From Burkholderiales bacterium (GTDB lineage: Bacteria > Pseudomonadota > Gammaproteobacteria > Burkholderiales > SG8-39): DNA of 64,000 nucleotides. The translations under genes and the position numbers were made by a program. Positions 15,751 through 25,550 of this stretch are shown in pieces (position 1 is the stretch's first letter; the number at the start of each line of letters is the position of its first letter). Location: the NCBI GenBank assembly GCA_014860445.1, contig JACZJT010000027.1, positions 89,927 to 153,926 on the forward strand, read 5' to 3'. The notes under the pieces were generated by a model. The model saw nothing but the letters and a program-made list of their open reading frames with translations, was not told where the DNA came from and did no database searches.

Positions 15751-18453
15751 ATGTCAGCCGTTCCCGATTTTCCCGCAGCCAACGATCCCGATTCCCTGGA
15801 AACCCAGGAATGGCTGGACGCGCTCGAAGCCGTGCTGGAGCGAGAGGGCGCCGAGCGCGCCCACTACCTGCTGGAAAAGCTGATCGACAAGGCGCGCCGC
15901 TCGGGCGCCTATCTGCCCTATAAGGCGCAGACCGCCTATATCAATACTATTCCGCCGCACATGGAGGAGCGCTCCCCCGGGGATGCCGCGCTGGAAGATC
16001 GCATTCGCGCCTACTGCCGCTGGAATGCGATGATCATGGTGGCCAAGGCGAACAAGGTCGAGGGTGATCTCGGTGGCCACATTGCCAGCTTTGCTTCCGT
16101 GGGAACGCTGTTCGGCATCGGACAGAACCATTTCTGGCACGCACCCAGCGCCGATCACGGCGGCGATCTGATCTACTTTCAGGGACATTCCGCCCCGGGG
16201 ATCTATGCGCGCGCCCTGCTCGAAGGACGCCTGAGTGCGGAACAGCTGGTCAATTTCCGCCGCGATGTCGACGGCACCGGCGTCACCTCCTACCCCCACC
16301 CCTGGCTCATGCCGGATTTCTGGCAGTTTCCCACGGTGTCCATGGGTTTGGGACCGATCCAGGCGATCTACCAGGCGCGCTACCTCAAGTACCTGCATGC
16401 GCGCGGCCTGGCCAACACCGAGAACCGCAAGGTCTGGGCTTTTCTGGGCGACGGCGAGACCGACGAGCCCGAATCGCTGGGCGCCATTTCCATGGCGGCG
16501 CGCGAAAAGCTCGACAACCTGATTTTCGTCATCAATTGCAACCTGCAGCGACTGGACGGCCCGGTGCGCGGCAACGGCAAGATCATCCAGGAACTGGAAG
16601 GCGATTTTCGCGGCTCGGGCTGGAACGTCATCAAACTGATTTGGGGCTCTTACTGGGACAAACTGCTGGCGCGCGACAAGGAAGGCATACTGCTGCGCGT
16701 CATGGAAGAGGCGGTCGATGGCGAGTACCAAAACTTCAAGGCCAACGACGGCGCCTTCGTGCGCAAACACTTCTTCGGCAAGCATCCGAAGTTGCTCGAA
16801 ATGGTGTCGAAAATGAGCGATGCCGATATCTGGCGCCTCAACCGCGGCGGACACGATCCGCATAAAATCTACGCGGCCTACGCCGCCGCAGCGAAACACA
16901 AAGGCCAGCCGACGGTGATCCTCGCCAAGACGGTCAAGGGCTATGGCATGGGCAAGATCGGCGAAGGCAAGATGGCCACCCATCAGCAGAAGAAAATGGA
17001 CGTCGACTCGATCCGCCAGTTTCGCGATCGATTCAACATCCCGATACCGGACGACAAGCTGGAGGAATTGCCCTTCTTTGTTCCGCCGGCCGATTCGCCG
17101 GAGATGAAATATCTGCATGCGCGCCGCCAGGCGCTGGGCGGCTACCTGCCCAGCCGCCGGCGCAAGGCCGACGCCGTGCCCGAGGTGCCGCCCCTGTCGG
17201 CGCTGGATGCGGTATTGAAGCCCACGGACCGCGAAATCTCCACCACCATGGCCTTCGTGCGCATACTCAATGCGCTCCTGCGCGACAAGAACCTGGGCAA
17301 GCACATCGTCCCCATCGTGCCCGATGAAGCGCGCACCTTTGGCATGGAAGGCATGTTCCGCCAGCTCGGCATTTATTCCTCCGAGGGGCAGAAATACGTC
17401 CCGGTCGACCGCGACCAGGTGACCTACTATCGCGAGGATACGGCCGGGCAGATTCTGGAGGAAGGCATCAACGAAGCCGGCGCGTTCTGCTCATGGATCG
17501 CGGCGGCCACGTCCTACAGCACCACCAACGTCGTCAGCATTCCGTTTTATATTTTCTATTCGATGTTCGGATTGCAGCGCATCGGCGATCTGGCCTGGGC
17601 CGCAGGTGATCAGCGCGCGCGCGGATTCCTGCTGGGCGGCACTGCCGGACGCACCACCTTGAATGGCGAGGGCCTGCAGCACGAGGACGGGCATTCGCAC
17701 ATCCTGTCCTCCGTGATCCCGAACTGCATTTCCTACGATCCGACGTTCGGCTATGAACTCGCGCTGATTATCCATGACGGCCTCACGCGCATGGTGACCA
17801 GGCAGGAAGACGTGTACTACTACGTTACCGTCATGAATGAGAACTACACCCACCCCGGCCTGCCCGAAGGTGCGGAAGAAGGAATTCTCAAGGGTATGTA
17901 CCTGTTCAAGCCGGGACCCAAGCTCAAGGGAAAAACCGGCGCGGACAAGCCGCCCAGGGTCCAGCTGCTCGGTTCGGGCACCATATTGCGCGAGGTGATC
18001 GCCGCAGGCGAATTGCTGGAAAAAGACTGGGGCGTCAGCGCCGACATCTGGAGCTGCCCGAGCTTCACCGAATTGCGCCGCGACGGACTGGCCTGCGAGC
18101 GCTGGAACCTGCTGCATCCCGCGGAGGCGCCGCGCGAATCCTGGGTCGAGAAAAAGCTCAAGGACAGTGAAGGCCCGATCGTGGCGTCGAGCGACTACAT
18201 GAAAACCTTTGCCGAACAGATACGCCCGTTCATTCCCGCGGGCCGGTCCTACCGGGCGCTCGGCACCGACGGCTTCGGCCGCTCGGACACGCGCGAGAAG
18301 CTGCGCGACTTTTTTGAAGTCGACCGCCACTGGGTCGCGCTGGCAGCGCTCAAGGCGCTTGCCGACCAGGGGAAGATCAAGACCTCGGTGGTTGCCGCCG
18401 CGATCAAGAAATACGGCATCGACCCGAACAAGCCGAATCCGGCAAGCGTGTAA
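15751..18453 (+). CDS. aceE: Pyruvate dehydrogenase E1 component, homodimeric
   Basis: The start is ATG 15751 behind AAGGAG; the frame extends upstream to 15670 without support. At 900 residues it fits the homodimeric E1 family. The thiamine diphosphate motif GDGETDEPES ... NCNLQRLDGPV is present, as are GQTLNGEGLQHEDG-type segments of the C-terminal domain. It decarboxylates pyruvate and passes the acetyl group to AceF lipoyl groups. It is the first gene of the aceE-aceF-lpdA operon. Confidence 0.97.
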   Translation: MSAVPDFPAANDPDSLETQEWLDALEAVLEREGAERAHYLLEKLIDKARRSGAYLPYKAQTAYINTIPPHMEERSPGDAALEDRIRAYCRWNAMIMVAKANKVEGDLGGHIASFASVGTLFGIGQNHFWHAPSADHGGDLIYFQGHSAPGIYARALLEGRLSAEQLVNFRRDVDGTGVTSYPHPWLMPDFWQFPTVSMGLGPIQAIYQARYLKYLHARGLANTENRKVWAFLGDGETDEPESLGAISMAAREKLDNLIFVINCNLQRLDGPVRGNGKIIQELEGDFRGSGWNVIKLIWGSYWDKLLARDKEGILLRVMEEAVDGEYQNFKANDGAFVRKHFFGKHPKLLEMVSKMSDADIWRLNRGGHDPHKIYAAYAAAAKHKGQPTVILAKTVKGYGMGKIGEGKMATHQQKKMDVDSIRQFRDRFNIPIPDDKLEELPFFVPPADSPEMKYLHARRQALGGYLPSRRRKADAVPEVPPLSALDAVLKPTDREISTTMAFVRILNALLRDKNLGKHIVPIVPDEARTFGMEGMFRQLGIYSSEGQKYVPVDRDQVTYYREDTAGQILEEGINEAGAFCSWIAAATSYSTTNVVSIPFYIFYSMFGLQRIGDLAWAAGDQRARGFLLGGTAGRTTLNGEGLQHEDGHSHILSSVIPNCISYDPTFGYELALIIHDGLTRMVTRQEDVYYYVTVMNENYTHPGLPEGAEEGILKGMYLFKPGPKLKGKTGADKPPRVQLLGSGTILREVIAAGELLEKDWGVSADIWSCPSFTELRRDGLACERWNLLHPAEAPRESWVEKKLKDSEGPIVASSDYMKTFAEQIRPFIPAGRSYRALGTDGFGRSDTREKLRDFFEVDRHWVALAALKALADQGKIKTSVVAAAIKKYGIDPNKPNPASV

Positions 18454-18529
18454 GAAACCGTTGCAGCATGAATTCTGCAACGGCTTCATCTAGGGAAGTA
18501 TGAGGGGATCGGTCCCCTCATATCAACAG
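18454..18529 (+). promoter_or_regulatory. Two-hairpin leader element upstream of aceF
   Basis: Stem 1 is CCGTTGCAG/CTGCAACGG (18458-18466 with 18475-18483, 8-base loop). Stem 2 is TGAGGGGA/TCCCCTCA (18501-18508 with 18513-18520, TCGG loop). The element ends 18 bases before the aceF ATG. A diverged copy with the same two stems sits upstream of the minus-strand thioesterase gene (50393-50468), in the same orientation relative to its gene. It may be a structured 5' leader or processing site, or a mobile repeat. Confidence 0.6.
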
Positions 18530-18547
18530 GATCTAAAAGGAACGACC

Positions 18548-19888
18548 ATGGCGAGCATCACGGAGATCAAAGTCCCCGACATCGGCGATTTCAAGGGTGT
18601 CGATGTCATCGAGATCCTGGTCAAACCGGGCGATACGGTGGCCAAGGAAGCGTCGCTGATAACGGTCGAATCGGACAAGGCGACCATGGAGATTCCTTCC
18701 CCCGCAGCAGGCGTGGTGAAGGAACTCAAGCTCAAGATCGGCGACAAGGTGGCCGAGGGCAGCATGATACTGCTGCTGGAAGAAAGCGAAGGCGAGGCTC
18801 CCGCGGCGAAGGCGGCGGACACACCTGCCCCCGCACCCGCGCCTGCCAAGCCGGCCGCGGCGAGCGCGCCCGCAGCCGAGCCGGCGGCCCCGCCAATTCC
18901 CAAGCCCGCGCCGGTCCCGCTCGAACCCGTCGCGGAAGTGCCCGCGTTCCAGCCGCATGCCAGTCCTTCGGTGCGCAAGTTCGCGCGCGAACTCGGCGCC
19001 GATCTCGCAAAGATTCGCGGATCCGGTCCCAAGGGGCGCATCACCCAGGAAGACGTGCAGGCTTTCGTCAAGGGCGTGCTCACGCAGGCGCCGGCGGCCG
19101 CGACAGCGGCGCCTGCGGCGGCAGGCGGCGTTCCGTTCAATCTTCCGGACTGGCCGCAGGTGGATTTCGCCAAGTTCGGGCCGATCGAGCTGAAACCCCT
19201 GTCGCGCATAAAAAAGCTCTCGGGCGCCAATCTGCATCGAAACTGGATTTCCATCCCGCATGTGACGCAGTTCGACGAAGCCGACATCACCGAGCTCGAG
19301 GCCTTCCGAAAGGACAGTGGTGCGGCGAGTGAAAAACAGGGCTTCAAGCTCACCATGCTCGCCTTCCTGATCAAGGCCTGCGTCACCGCCTTGCGCCAGT
19401 ATCCGGAATTCAATGCCTCGCTCGACCGCGGCGGCGAGAATCTGGTGCTGAAAAAATATTTTCACATCGGTGTGGCGGTGGACACGCCGGACGGCCTGGT
19501 GGTGCCGGTGATACGCGACGCCGATCGCAAGGGCGTGTACGACCTCGCGCGCGAACTGGCGGAGGTGTCCAAGCTGGCGCGCGACAAAAAACTGAAGCCG
19601 GGAGACATGCAGGGCGGGACATTCAGCATCTCCAGCCTCGGCGGCATCGGCGGCTCGGCATTCACACCCATCATCAATGCGCCGGAAGTGGCCATACTCG
19701 GCGTGTCCAGGTCCGCGATGCGCCCCGTTTGGGCCGGCGGCAAAGGCGAGTCCGGCCAGTTCGTGCCGCGGCTGATGCTGCCGCTGTCGCTGTCCTATGA
19801 TCACCGCGTCATCGACGGCGCCTCGGCCGCGCGCTTTACCTCTTATCTCGCGTCGGTGCTGTCCGACATCCGGCGTTCCTTGCTGTAA
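18548..19888 (+). CDS. aceF: Dihydrolipoamide acetyltransferase (pyruvate dehydrogenase E2)
   Basis: The start at ATG 18548 follows AAAAGGAACGACC and gives 446 residues. It has one lipoyl domain (about 1-75, lipoyl Lys in [10 protein letters not shown]), an Ala/Pro linker, an E3/E1-binding domain (about 135-175, [11 protein letters not shown]) and a catalytic domain with active-site SYDHRVIDG. One lipoyl domain, rather than the three of E. coli, is usual in betaproteobacteria. It forms the core of the complex and transfers acetyl to CoA. Confidence 0.97.
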   Translation: MASITEIKVPDIGDFKGVDVIEILVKPGDTVAKEASLITVESDKATMEIPSPAAGVVKELKLKIGDKVAEGSMILLLEESEGEAPAAKAADTPAPAPAPAKPAAASAPAAEPAAPPIPKPAPVPLEPVAEVPAFQPHASPSVRKFARELGADLAKIRGSGPKGRITQEDVQAFVKGVLTQAPAAATAAPAAAGGVPFNLPDWPQVDFAKFGPIELKPLSRIKKLSGANLHRNWISIPHVTQFDEADITELEAFRKDSGAASEKQGFKLTMLAFLIKACVTALRQYPEFNASLDRGGENLVLKKYFHIGVAVDTPDGLVVPVIRDADRKGVYDLARELAEVSKLARDKKLKPGDMQGGTFSISSLGGIGGSAFTPIINAPEVAILGVSRSAMRPVWAGGKGESGQFVPRLMLPLSLSYDHRVIDGASAARFTSYLASVLSDIRRSLL

Positions 19889-19941
19889 GGCCGGGCCGCG
19901 TTCCACCAAGTGCACATTATTCAACTGAAGCGGGGATACGC

Positions 19942-21741
19942 ATGAGCGACACAATCGAGGTCAAAGTCCCGGACATCGGCGACTTCAAGGATATCGATGT
20001 CATCGAGGTCCTGGTAAAGCCCGGTGACGCGGTGGAGAAGGAGACCTCGCTCATCACCGTGGAGTCCGACAAGGCGACGATGGAAATTCCTTCTCCGGCC
20101 GCGGGCGTGGTGAAGGAGATGAAACTCAAGGTCGGCGACAAGGTGTCCGAGGGCACGCTGATCATGTTGATGACCGGAACAGGCGATGTGGCGGCGCCGC
20201 AAGAGGCGGCAGCGCCGAGCGCACAGGCGGCTGCTCCGGCTGCTTCGGCGGGGAAGTCTGAAAGCAGCGCGGGGGCCGCTACTACAAGTTCGGCACCGGC
20301 GGCGGTTCCCGCAGCAATATCGGAAAATGCGGACCTGCACGCGGAAGTCGTGGTCCTGGGTGCGGGCCCGGGCGGCTACACGGCAGCGTTTCGCGCCGCC
20401 GACCTGGGCAAGAAAGTCGTGCTGATCGAGCGCCATGCGACGCTGGGCGGCGTCTGCCTCAACGTCGGTTGCATCCCTTCCAAAGCGCTGCTGCACGCGG
20501 CCAAGGTGGTGACGGAAGCCGAGGAACTGGCGCACTCCGGCATCACATTCGGCAAGCCCAAGATCGACATCGACAAGCTGCGCGGATGGAAGGACACGGT
20601 GGTGGGCAAGCTGACCAAGGGCCTGGTGGCGCTGGCCAAGCAGCGCAAAGTGACGACGCTGCAAGGCGTGGGGAAATTCGAATCGCCCAATCTGATCGCG
20701 GTGGAGACGGCCGAAGGCGTAAAGCGCGTTTCCTTCGATGCCTGCATTATCGCGGCCGGTTCGCGCGTGACGCGGATTCCGGGCTTCCCTTACGACGACG
20801 CGCGCCTGATGGATTCGACCGGGGCGCTGCAGCTCGCGGACATCCCGCGGCGGCTGCTGGTGATCGGCGGGGGCATCATCGGCCTGGAGATGGCTTGCGT
20901 CTACGATGCGCTCGGCTCAAAGGTGACGGTGGTGGAATTGGCCGACGGGCTGATACCGGGCGCCGACCGCGATCTGATCCGGCCGCTCGCCAAACGCATC
21001 GAGAAACGCTACGAGGCGGTTTACCTGAATACCAAGGTGGTGAAGCTCGAGCCCAAGGACGAGGGACTGCTTGCCAGTTTCGAAGGCGAGGTCAAGCCGC
21101 AGCAGCAAATGTTCAACCGCGTGCTGATGGCCGTGGGGCGCCGCCCCAATGGCGCTGACATCGGCGCCGACCGTGCCGGCGTCTCCGTCGACGCGCGCGG
21201 TTTCATCGCCGTGGACAAGCAGCAGCGCAGCAACGTGCCGCACATCTTCGCCATCGGCGATGTCTGCGGCGAGCCGATGCTCGCGCACAAGGCCACGCAC
21301 GAGGCCAAGGTGGCGGCCGAGACCATTGCCGGTCACAAGGTCGCGTTCGACGCGATGACCATTCCATCGGTTGCCTACACCGATCCCGAAGTCGCCTGGA
21401 TGGGCTTGACCGAAACCGAAGCGAAGAAGCAGGGCATCGCTTACGACAAGGCGAGCTTCCCCTGGGCAGCAAGCGGCAGGGCGCAGTCGATCGGCCGCGA
21501 CGAGGGCGTGACCAAACTGCTCTACGACAAGACGAGCAAACGCATACTCGGCGCCGGCATCGTCGGCGTGAACGCCGGGGAACTGATCGCCGAAATGGTG
21601 CTCGCGCTGGAGATGGGCGCGGACATGGAGGACATCGGCCTCTCCATTCACCCCCATCCGACGCTTTCGGAAACCCCGTTCTTCGCTGCCGAAATGGCGC
21701 TCGGCAGCATCACCGATTTGTACGCGCCCAAGAAATCCTAG
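19942..21741 (+). CDS. lpdA: Dihydrolipoamide dehydrogenase (E3) with N-terminal lipoyl domain
   Basis: The 599-residue protein carries an extra N-terminal lipoyl domain (1-75, [10 protein letters not shown]) almost the same as that of AceF. An Ala-rich linker follows, then FAD motif [11 protein letters not shown], redox-active disulfide in [15 protein letters not shown] site GGGIIGLE and the C-terminal dimer motif with IHPHPTLSE. It reoxidises the dihydrolipoyl groups of the complex. It is encoded 53 bases after aceF, so it is the complex-specific E3. Confidence 0.97.
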   Translation: MSDTIEVKVPDIGDFKDIDVIEVLVKPGDAVEKETSLITVESDKATMEIPSPAAGVVKEMKLKVGDKVSEGTLIMLMTGTGDVAAPQEAAAPSAQAAAPAASAGKSESSAGAATTSSAPAAVPAAISENADLHAEVVVLGAGPGGYTAAFRAADLGKKVVLIERHATLGGVCLNVGCIPSKALLHAAKVVTEAEELAHSGITFGKPKIDIDKLRGWKDTVVGKLTKGLVALAKQRKVTTLQGVGKFESPNLIAVETAEGVKRVSFDACIIAAGSRVTRIPGFPYDDARLMDSTGALQLADIPRRLLVIGGGIIGLEMACVYDALGSKVTVVELADGLIPGADRDLIRPLAKRIEKRYEAVYLNTKVVKLEPKDEGLLASFEGEVKPQQQMFNRVLMAVGRRPNGADIGADRAGVSVDARGFIAVDKQQRSNVPHIFAIGDVCGEPMLAHKATHEAKVAAETIAGHKVAFDAMTIPSVAYTDPEVAWMGLTETEAKKQGIAYDKASFPWAASGRAQSIGRDEGVTKLLYDKTSKRILGAGIVGVNAGELIAEMVLALEMGADMEDIGLSIHPHPTLSETPFFAAEMALGSITDLYAPKKS

Positions 21742-21759
21742 CCCGAATACGGAACAACG

Positions 21760-22422
21760 ATGACCCAGGACGAACTGAAGCTCGCGGTTGCCCGCGAGGC
21801 GATCAAGTACGTGGTCGAGGACGCCATCGTCGGCGTCGGCACCGGTTCAACGGCCAATTTTTTCATCGACGAGCTGGCGAAAATCAAAAGCCGGATCGAC
21901 GGTGCCGTGGCGAGCTCGCAGGCGAGCGCAGACAGGCTCAAAGCCCACGGCATCCGCGTGGTCGACCTGAACAGCGTGAACGAACTGCCCGTCTACGTGG
22001 ACGGCGCCGACGAAATCACCGAGCACCTCGCGATGATCAAGGGCGGCGGGGGCGCGCTCACGCGCGAGAAAATCGTCGCCGCGGTGGCGCAGAAGTTCGT
22101 GTGCATCGCCGACGAATCCAAGCTCGTCGGCGTGCTCGGGAAATTTCCGCTGCCGGTGGAGGTGATCCCCATGGCGCGCTCCCATGTCGGGCGCGAACTG
22201 GTGAAGCTCGGCGGCCAGCCGGCCCTGCGCCAGGGCTTCACCACCGACAACGGCAACCTCATACTCGATGTGTACGGCCTGGCCATTCTCAAGCCGATGG
22301 AACTCGAAGCCGAGCTCAACAACATCACCGGCGTGGTCACCAATGGCTTGTTCGCCCAACGCGGTGCCGACGTTCTGCTCCTCGGCACAGCTACCGGCGT
22401 TCGGACCGTGAAGAAAAAATAG
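21760..22422 (+). CDS. rpiA: Ribose-5-phosphate isomerase A
   Basis: The 220 residues match family length. Signatures include VGVGTGSTA, the phosphate-binding loop, the catalytic region DGADEI and [12 protein letters not shown]. It interconverts ribose 5-phosphate and ribulose 5-phosphate in the pentose phosphate pathway. It lies 18 bases after lpdA on the same strand, so it is probably co-transcribed. Confidence 0.97.
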   Translation: MTQDELKLAVAREAIKYVVEDAIVGVGTGSTANFFIDELAKIKSRIDGAVASSQASADRLKAHGIRVVDLNSVNELPVYVDGADEITEHLAMIKGGGGALTREKIVAAVAQKFVCIADESKLVGVLGKFPLPVEVIPMARSHVGRELVKLGGQPALRQGFTTDNGNLILDVYGLAILKPMELEAELNNITGVVTNGLFAQRGADVLLLGTATGVRTVKKK

Positions 22423-22493
22423 CACCATGCGGGCGCGGTAACCAATCTGTCACAATATGTTGCTAGCCTGCCGGTCTGATGAGGGTTTTGGAA

Positions 22494-23186
22494 ATGACTG
22501 AACATATTTCGAAACAGTTCGACGCCGAACTGGAGGCGGTGCGCTCGCGTGTGCTGCAGATGGGCGGTCTGGTCGAAGAGCAGATCGTCCATGCCGTGGA
22601 CGCGCTGGCCAGCGGCGATATTGCCGTCCTGGATCGCGTGATCGAGGACGATCACCGCGTGAACGCCATGGAAGTCGGACTGGACGAGAGCTGCAGCCAT
22701 ATCATCGCGCGGCGCCAGCCCGCGGCCGGCGACCTGCGCCTGGTCATGGCCATCATCAAAACCATCACCGACCTCGAACGCATAGGCGACGAGGCCGAGA
22801 AGATTGCGCGCATGGCCAAGCTCATCCACGGAGCGGAGCGTGCGCACCTGCCGCGGCTGGAACTCAAGCACGTGGCGAACCTCGCCCTGTCCATGCTGCG
22901 CAAGGCGCTGGACGCCTTCGCCCGGCTAGACGTCAATGCGGCGCTCGAGGTCGTGAAGCAGGATCGCGGGGTGGACGACGAATTCCGCTCGATTCTGCGC
23001 CAGCTCATCACCCACATGATGGAAGACCCGCGCACCATCACGCGCAGCCTGGAGATCCTGTTCGTGGCCAAAGCCATCGAGCGCATCGGCGATCATTCCA
23101 AGAACATGGCCGAGTACGTGGTCTACATGGTGGAAGGCCGCGACGTGCGCCACATGCGGGACGAACACCACATCGAAGGCCTGTAG
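22494..23186 (+). CDS. phoU: Phosphate signalling protein PhoU
   Basis: I choose ATG 22494 because GAGG lies 9 bases upstream and the product then begins MTEHISKQFD, like other PhoU proteins; ATG 22479 in frame is the alternative. The 230 residues hold two PhoU repeats with the E/DxxxD metal-binding signatures (LERIGDEAEKI and IERIGDHSKNMAEY). It restrains PhoR/PhoB signalling through the Pst transporter. No pst, phoB or phoR gene is next to it. Confidence 0.95.
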   Translation: MTEHISKQFDAELEAVRSRVLQMGGLVEEQIVHAVDALASGDIAVLDRVIEDDHRVNAMEVGLDESCSHIIARRQPAAGDLRLVMAIIKTITDLERIGDEAEKIARMAKLIHGAERAHLPRLELKHVANLALSMLRKALDAFARLDVNAALEVVKQDRGVDDEFRSILRQLITHMMEDPRTITRSLEILFVAKAIERIGDHSKNMAEYVVYMVEGRDVRHMRDEHHIEGL

Positions 23187-23202
23187 CGCCCGTGTGCGGG
23201 CG
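23187..23202. terminator. Possible hairpin between convergent phoU and yggX
   Basis: CGCCCG-TGTG-CGGGCG forms a compact GC stem directly after the phoU stop. No T run follows. It could end transcripts from either side, but weakly supported. Confidence 0.35.
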
Positions 23203-23227
23203 TTCGCGCTAAGCGCTTCGAACGCGC

Positions 23228-23500
23228 CTATTTCTGCGGCGGTACGTAGCCCGCGGCCACGTCGGCGCCGCCGCCGAAGAAATGCTTCTCCAACTGCTCG
23301 GCCAGATATTTTCTCGCCGCGCTATCGGCCAGATTGAGGCGATTCTCGTTGATCAGCATGGTCTGGTGCTTGATCCACTGCTGCCAGGCTTCCTTGGATA
23401 CGCTTTCCCAAATGCGTTTTCCCAATTCACCCGGGTAGGGCGGGAAATCCATGCCTTCGGCCTCGCGGCCAAGCTTGATGCAATTAACCATTCTTGCCAT
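23228..23500 (-). CDS. yggX: Probable Fe(2+)-trafficking / oxidative damage protection protein
   Basis: ATG 23500 has AGGAG 8 bases upstream and is preferred to the GTG at 23506. The 90-residue product reads [18 protein letters not shown] with the conserved Cys7, then [18 protein letters not shown] and [10 protein letters not shown], all diagnostic. It helps protect labile Fe-S clusters and is thought to move iron. It is monocistronic and convergent with phoU. Confidence 0.95.
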   Translation of the reverse strand: MARMVNCIKLGREAEGMDFPPYPGELGKRIWESVSKEAWQQWIKHQTMLINENRLNLADSAARKYLAEQLEKHFFGGGADVAAGYVPPQK

Positions 23501-23554
23501 TGCCACGACTCCTGTCGATGCGAGGCGCTATTTTAGCCTAAGAGGCCATTTCAA

Positions 23555-23647
23555 AATTAACTGTCATTCCGAAGCCGAAGGCTGAGGAATCTGCTTTTTG
23601 ATTGATTCAGAAGCAGATTCCTCGCTGCGCTCGGAATGACAATTTTG
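23555..23647. repeat. Long inverted-repeat element (TGTCATTCCGA ... TCGGAATGACA)
   Basis: Outer arms TGTCATTCCGA (23562-23572) and TCGGAATGACA (23631-23641) and inner arms GAGGAATCTGCTT (23584-23596) and AAGCAGATTCCTC (23611-23623) form a long hairpin with a 14-base apical loop. AAAATT/AATTTT extends it outward. It codes for nothing. It has the look of a dispersed intergenic repeat (MITE-like); motifs of this type recur in many genomes. Confidence 0.85.
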
Positions 23648-23694
23648 GGAATCGCCATTTTGCAACGCGCTCGAAGCAGTCCCGCTGGTTTCTT

Positions 23695-24576
23695 TCAACC
23701 CGCCGCTTTCGTCAGGTCGCCGCTTTGATAATCGCGTATCGCCTGCTCGATTTCCTCGCGCGTGTTCATGACGAAGGGCCCGTGCTGCACGATGGGCTCG
23801 CCCAATGGTTTCCCGGCGAGCAGCAGGAAGCGCGCGCCTTCGGGGCCTGCGCCCACTTCGACCCTGTCTCCCGGGCCGAGCAGACCGGCGCTGTGCGTGG
23901 CCAGAGTGCGTGCCGTTCCGGTGGCGCCGACGCTCGCGCCGCCTTCGAACACATAGATGAACGCGTTGCGCTCGTCGGACAGCGGCTGGACGAAGGCTGC
24001 GCCTGCCGGTAGTTCCACATCGACGTACAGCGGATCGGTGGTCAAGCCCTGGATCGGTCCCGCCACATCGCGTTCCTGCGAAACAAAGATGCCCGCGATG
24101 AGTTTTGCGCGGCCGCCGCCGGGCAGGTCGATGAGCGGAATTTCGCCGGGTTCAATATCGCGGTAGCCGGCAGGTTTCATTTTCTCGCGCGCCGGCAGGT
24201 TGATCCACAGCTGGAAGCCGCGCATGCGCCCGTGTTCCTGCTGCGGCATTTCCGAGTGGATGATGCCGCGGCCCGCGCTCATCCACTGCACGGCGCCGCT
24301 CTTCAGGTCGCCGCGATTGCCCATATGGTCTTCGTGCAGCATGTGGCCGTCGAGCAGGTAGGTGACCGTTTCAAAGCCGCGATGCGGGTGCGCGGGAAAG
24401 CCGGCAATGTAGTCGTTCGCGTCGAACGACGAAAATTCGTCCAGCATCAGAAATGGATCCAGGCGCGCGTAGGGGGACTGCCCCAGGCTGCGGCGCAGCC
24501 TCACGCCGGCGCCGTCGGAGGTCGCAACGGATTCGATGATTCTCTTCAGCGCGCGCGTGGTCGTTCCGGCATTCAT
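23695..24576 (-). CDS. Pirin family protein
   Basis: The start is ATG 24576, which overlaps the TGA of the rhodanese gene; the longer frame to 24714 lies inside that gene. The 293 residues are a two-domain cupin with pirin metal-site signatures: FPAHPHRGFETVTYLL, HEDHMGNRG and IHSEMPQ. Pirins bind iron, and some act as quercetinase or redox-dependent regulators; the substrate here is unknown. It is translationally coupled to the sulfurtransferase. Confidence 0.92.
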   Translation of the reverse strand: MNAGTTTRALKRIIESVATSDGAGVRLRRSLGQSPYARLDPFLMLDEFSSFDANDYIAGFPAHPHRGFETVTYLLDGHMLHEDHMGNRGDLKSGAVQWMSAGRGIIHSEMPQQEHGRMRGFQLWINLPAREKMKPAGYRDIEPGEIPLIDLPGGGRAKLIAGIFVSQERDVAGPIQGLTTDPLYVDVELPAGAAFVQPLSDERNAFIYVFEGGASVGATGTARTLATHSAGLLGPGDRVEVGAGPEGARFLLLAGKPLGEPIVQHGPFVMNTREEIEQAIRDYQSGDLTKAAG

Positions 24577-25424
24577 GAGTTCGCTCCCGTTGCGATGGGC
24601 CGTGATGGATCCGTGATCCATTCGCTCCATGAGCCGACATACAGTTTGCCGCCCGGCATGCCGGCAATTTCCATGGCGAGCAGATTGTGGCAGGCCGTGA
24701 CCCCGGAGCCGCACATATGGATGGCTTCGTTCGGTGGCGATCCGCCGAGCAAAGGTTCGTAGAGCGCGCGCAGTTCTTCCGCCTTGAGGAAATTCCCGCG
24801 CATGTCGAGATTGTCCTCGTACGGCGAATTCAGCGTGCCCGGGATATGCCCCGCGACTTTATCGAGCGGCTCGATGAAACCCGAAAAACGCTCTTCCGCG
24901 CGCGCGTCGATGATGACGCGTTTTTGTTCCAGGGCCTGCAGCATCGCAGGACTGTCTATCCAGAGATTGTCATCGGGCGCAGCGCGAAACGCGGCCGGCT
25001 GAATGAGGGGGGTGTCCGCGCCGAGCTCGCGGCCCTGTCTTTGCCATGCCGGAAAGCCGCCGTCGAGCAGCGCGACGGCGTCGTGGCCCAGCCAGCGCAG
25101 CAGCCACCACAGTCGCACGGCCATCGCACCGAAGCTGTCGTCATAGACGACCACCTGCTTGTCGCCGTCCACGCCCCAGCGGCCGAGCTTGTCCGCGAGC
25201 AGGTTCGGATCGGGCAGGGGATGGCGGCCGCTTGCGGGTGTGATCGGCCCGCACAAGTCTTCCTCCAGGTGCGCATAACGGGCGCCGGGTATGTGCGCCT
25301 TCACATACGCCTGGCGGCCCGATTCCGGCCGGGTCAGCGCAAAGCGGCAGTCGAAAATCAGCCATTGCGGATCGCGCAGATGCGCCTCCAGTTGTTCGGG
25401 GCTGACCAGGGTGGTGAATTTCAT
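24573..25424 (-). CDS. sseA: 3-mercaptopyruvate/thiosulfate sulfurtransferase (tandem rhodanese)
   Basis: From ATG 25424 the product is 283 residues, matching the SseA length; a GTG at 25463 would add 13. Two rhodanese domains are present, the C-terminal one with active loop CGSGVTA, which is the mercaptopyruvate sulfurtransferase form. The motif FDCRFALTRPESGR marks the first domain. It moves sulfur to cyanide or thiols. It is in an operon with the pirin gene. Confidence 0.92.
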   Translation of the reverse strand: MKFTTLVSPEQLEAHLRDPQWLIFDCRFALTRPESGRQAYVKAHIPGARYAHLEEDLCGPITPASGRHPLPDPNLLADKLGRWGVDGDKQVVVYDDSFGAMAVRLWWLLRWLGHDAVALLDGGFPAWQRQGRELGADTPLIQPAAFRAAPDDNLWIDSPAMLQALEQKRVIIDARAEERFSGFIEPLDKVAGHIPGTLNSPYEDNLDMRGNFLKAEELRALYEPLLGGSPPNEAIHMCGSGVTACHNLLAMEIAGMPGGKLYVGSWSEWITDPSRPIATGANS

Positions 25425-25550
25425 CGTCTCGGTGGAATTTGTCACGTTTGCATTTTGCGACACAACAAGCGGCTTGCGCTAGCGTTTCTACGGACCCAAA
25501 ATACGCTCCCTGCTTATTCCACGAGGCGGCGATGGCTATCACCGGGCACG

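Noticed and set aside
22447..22454. CTGTCACA, half of a PHO box, before phoU
   Set aside because: The second half expected 11 bases on is absent, so PhoB control is not supported.
24687..25550. 5' extension of the DpgC-like gene
   Set aside because: This part is the reverse complement of sseA and does not fit the family length; ATG 25551 does.
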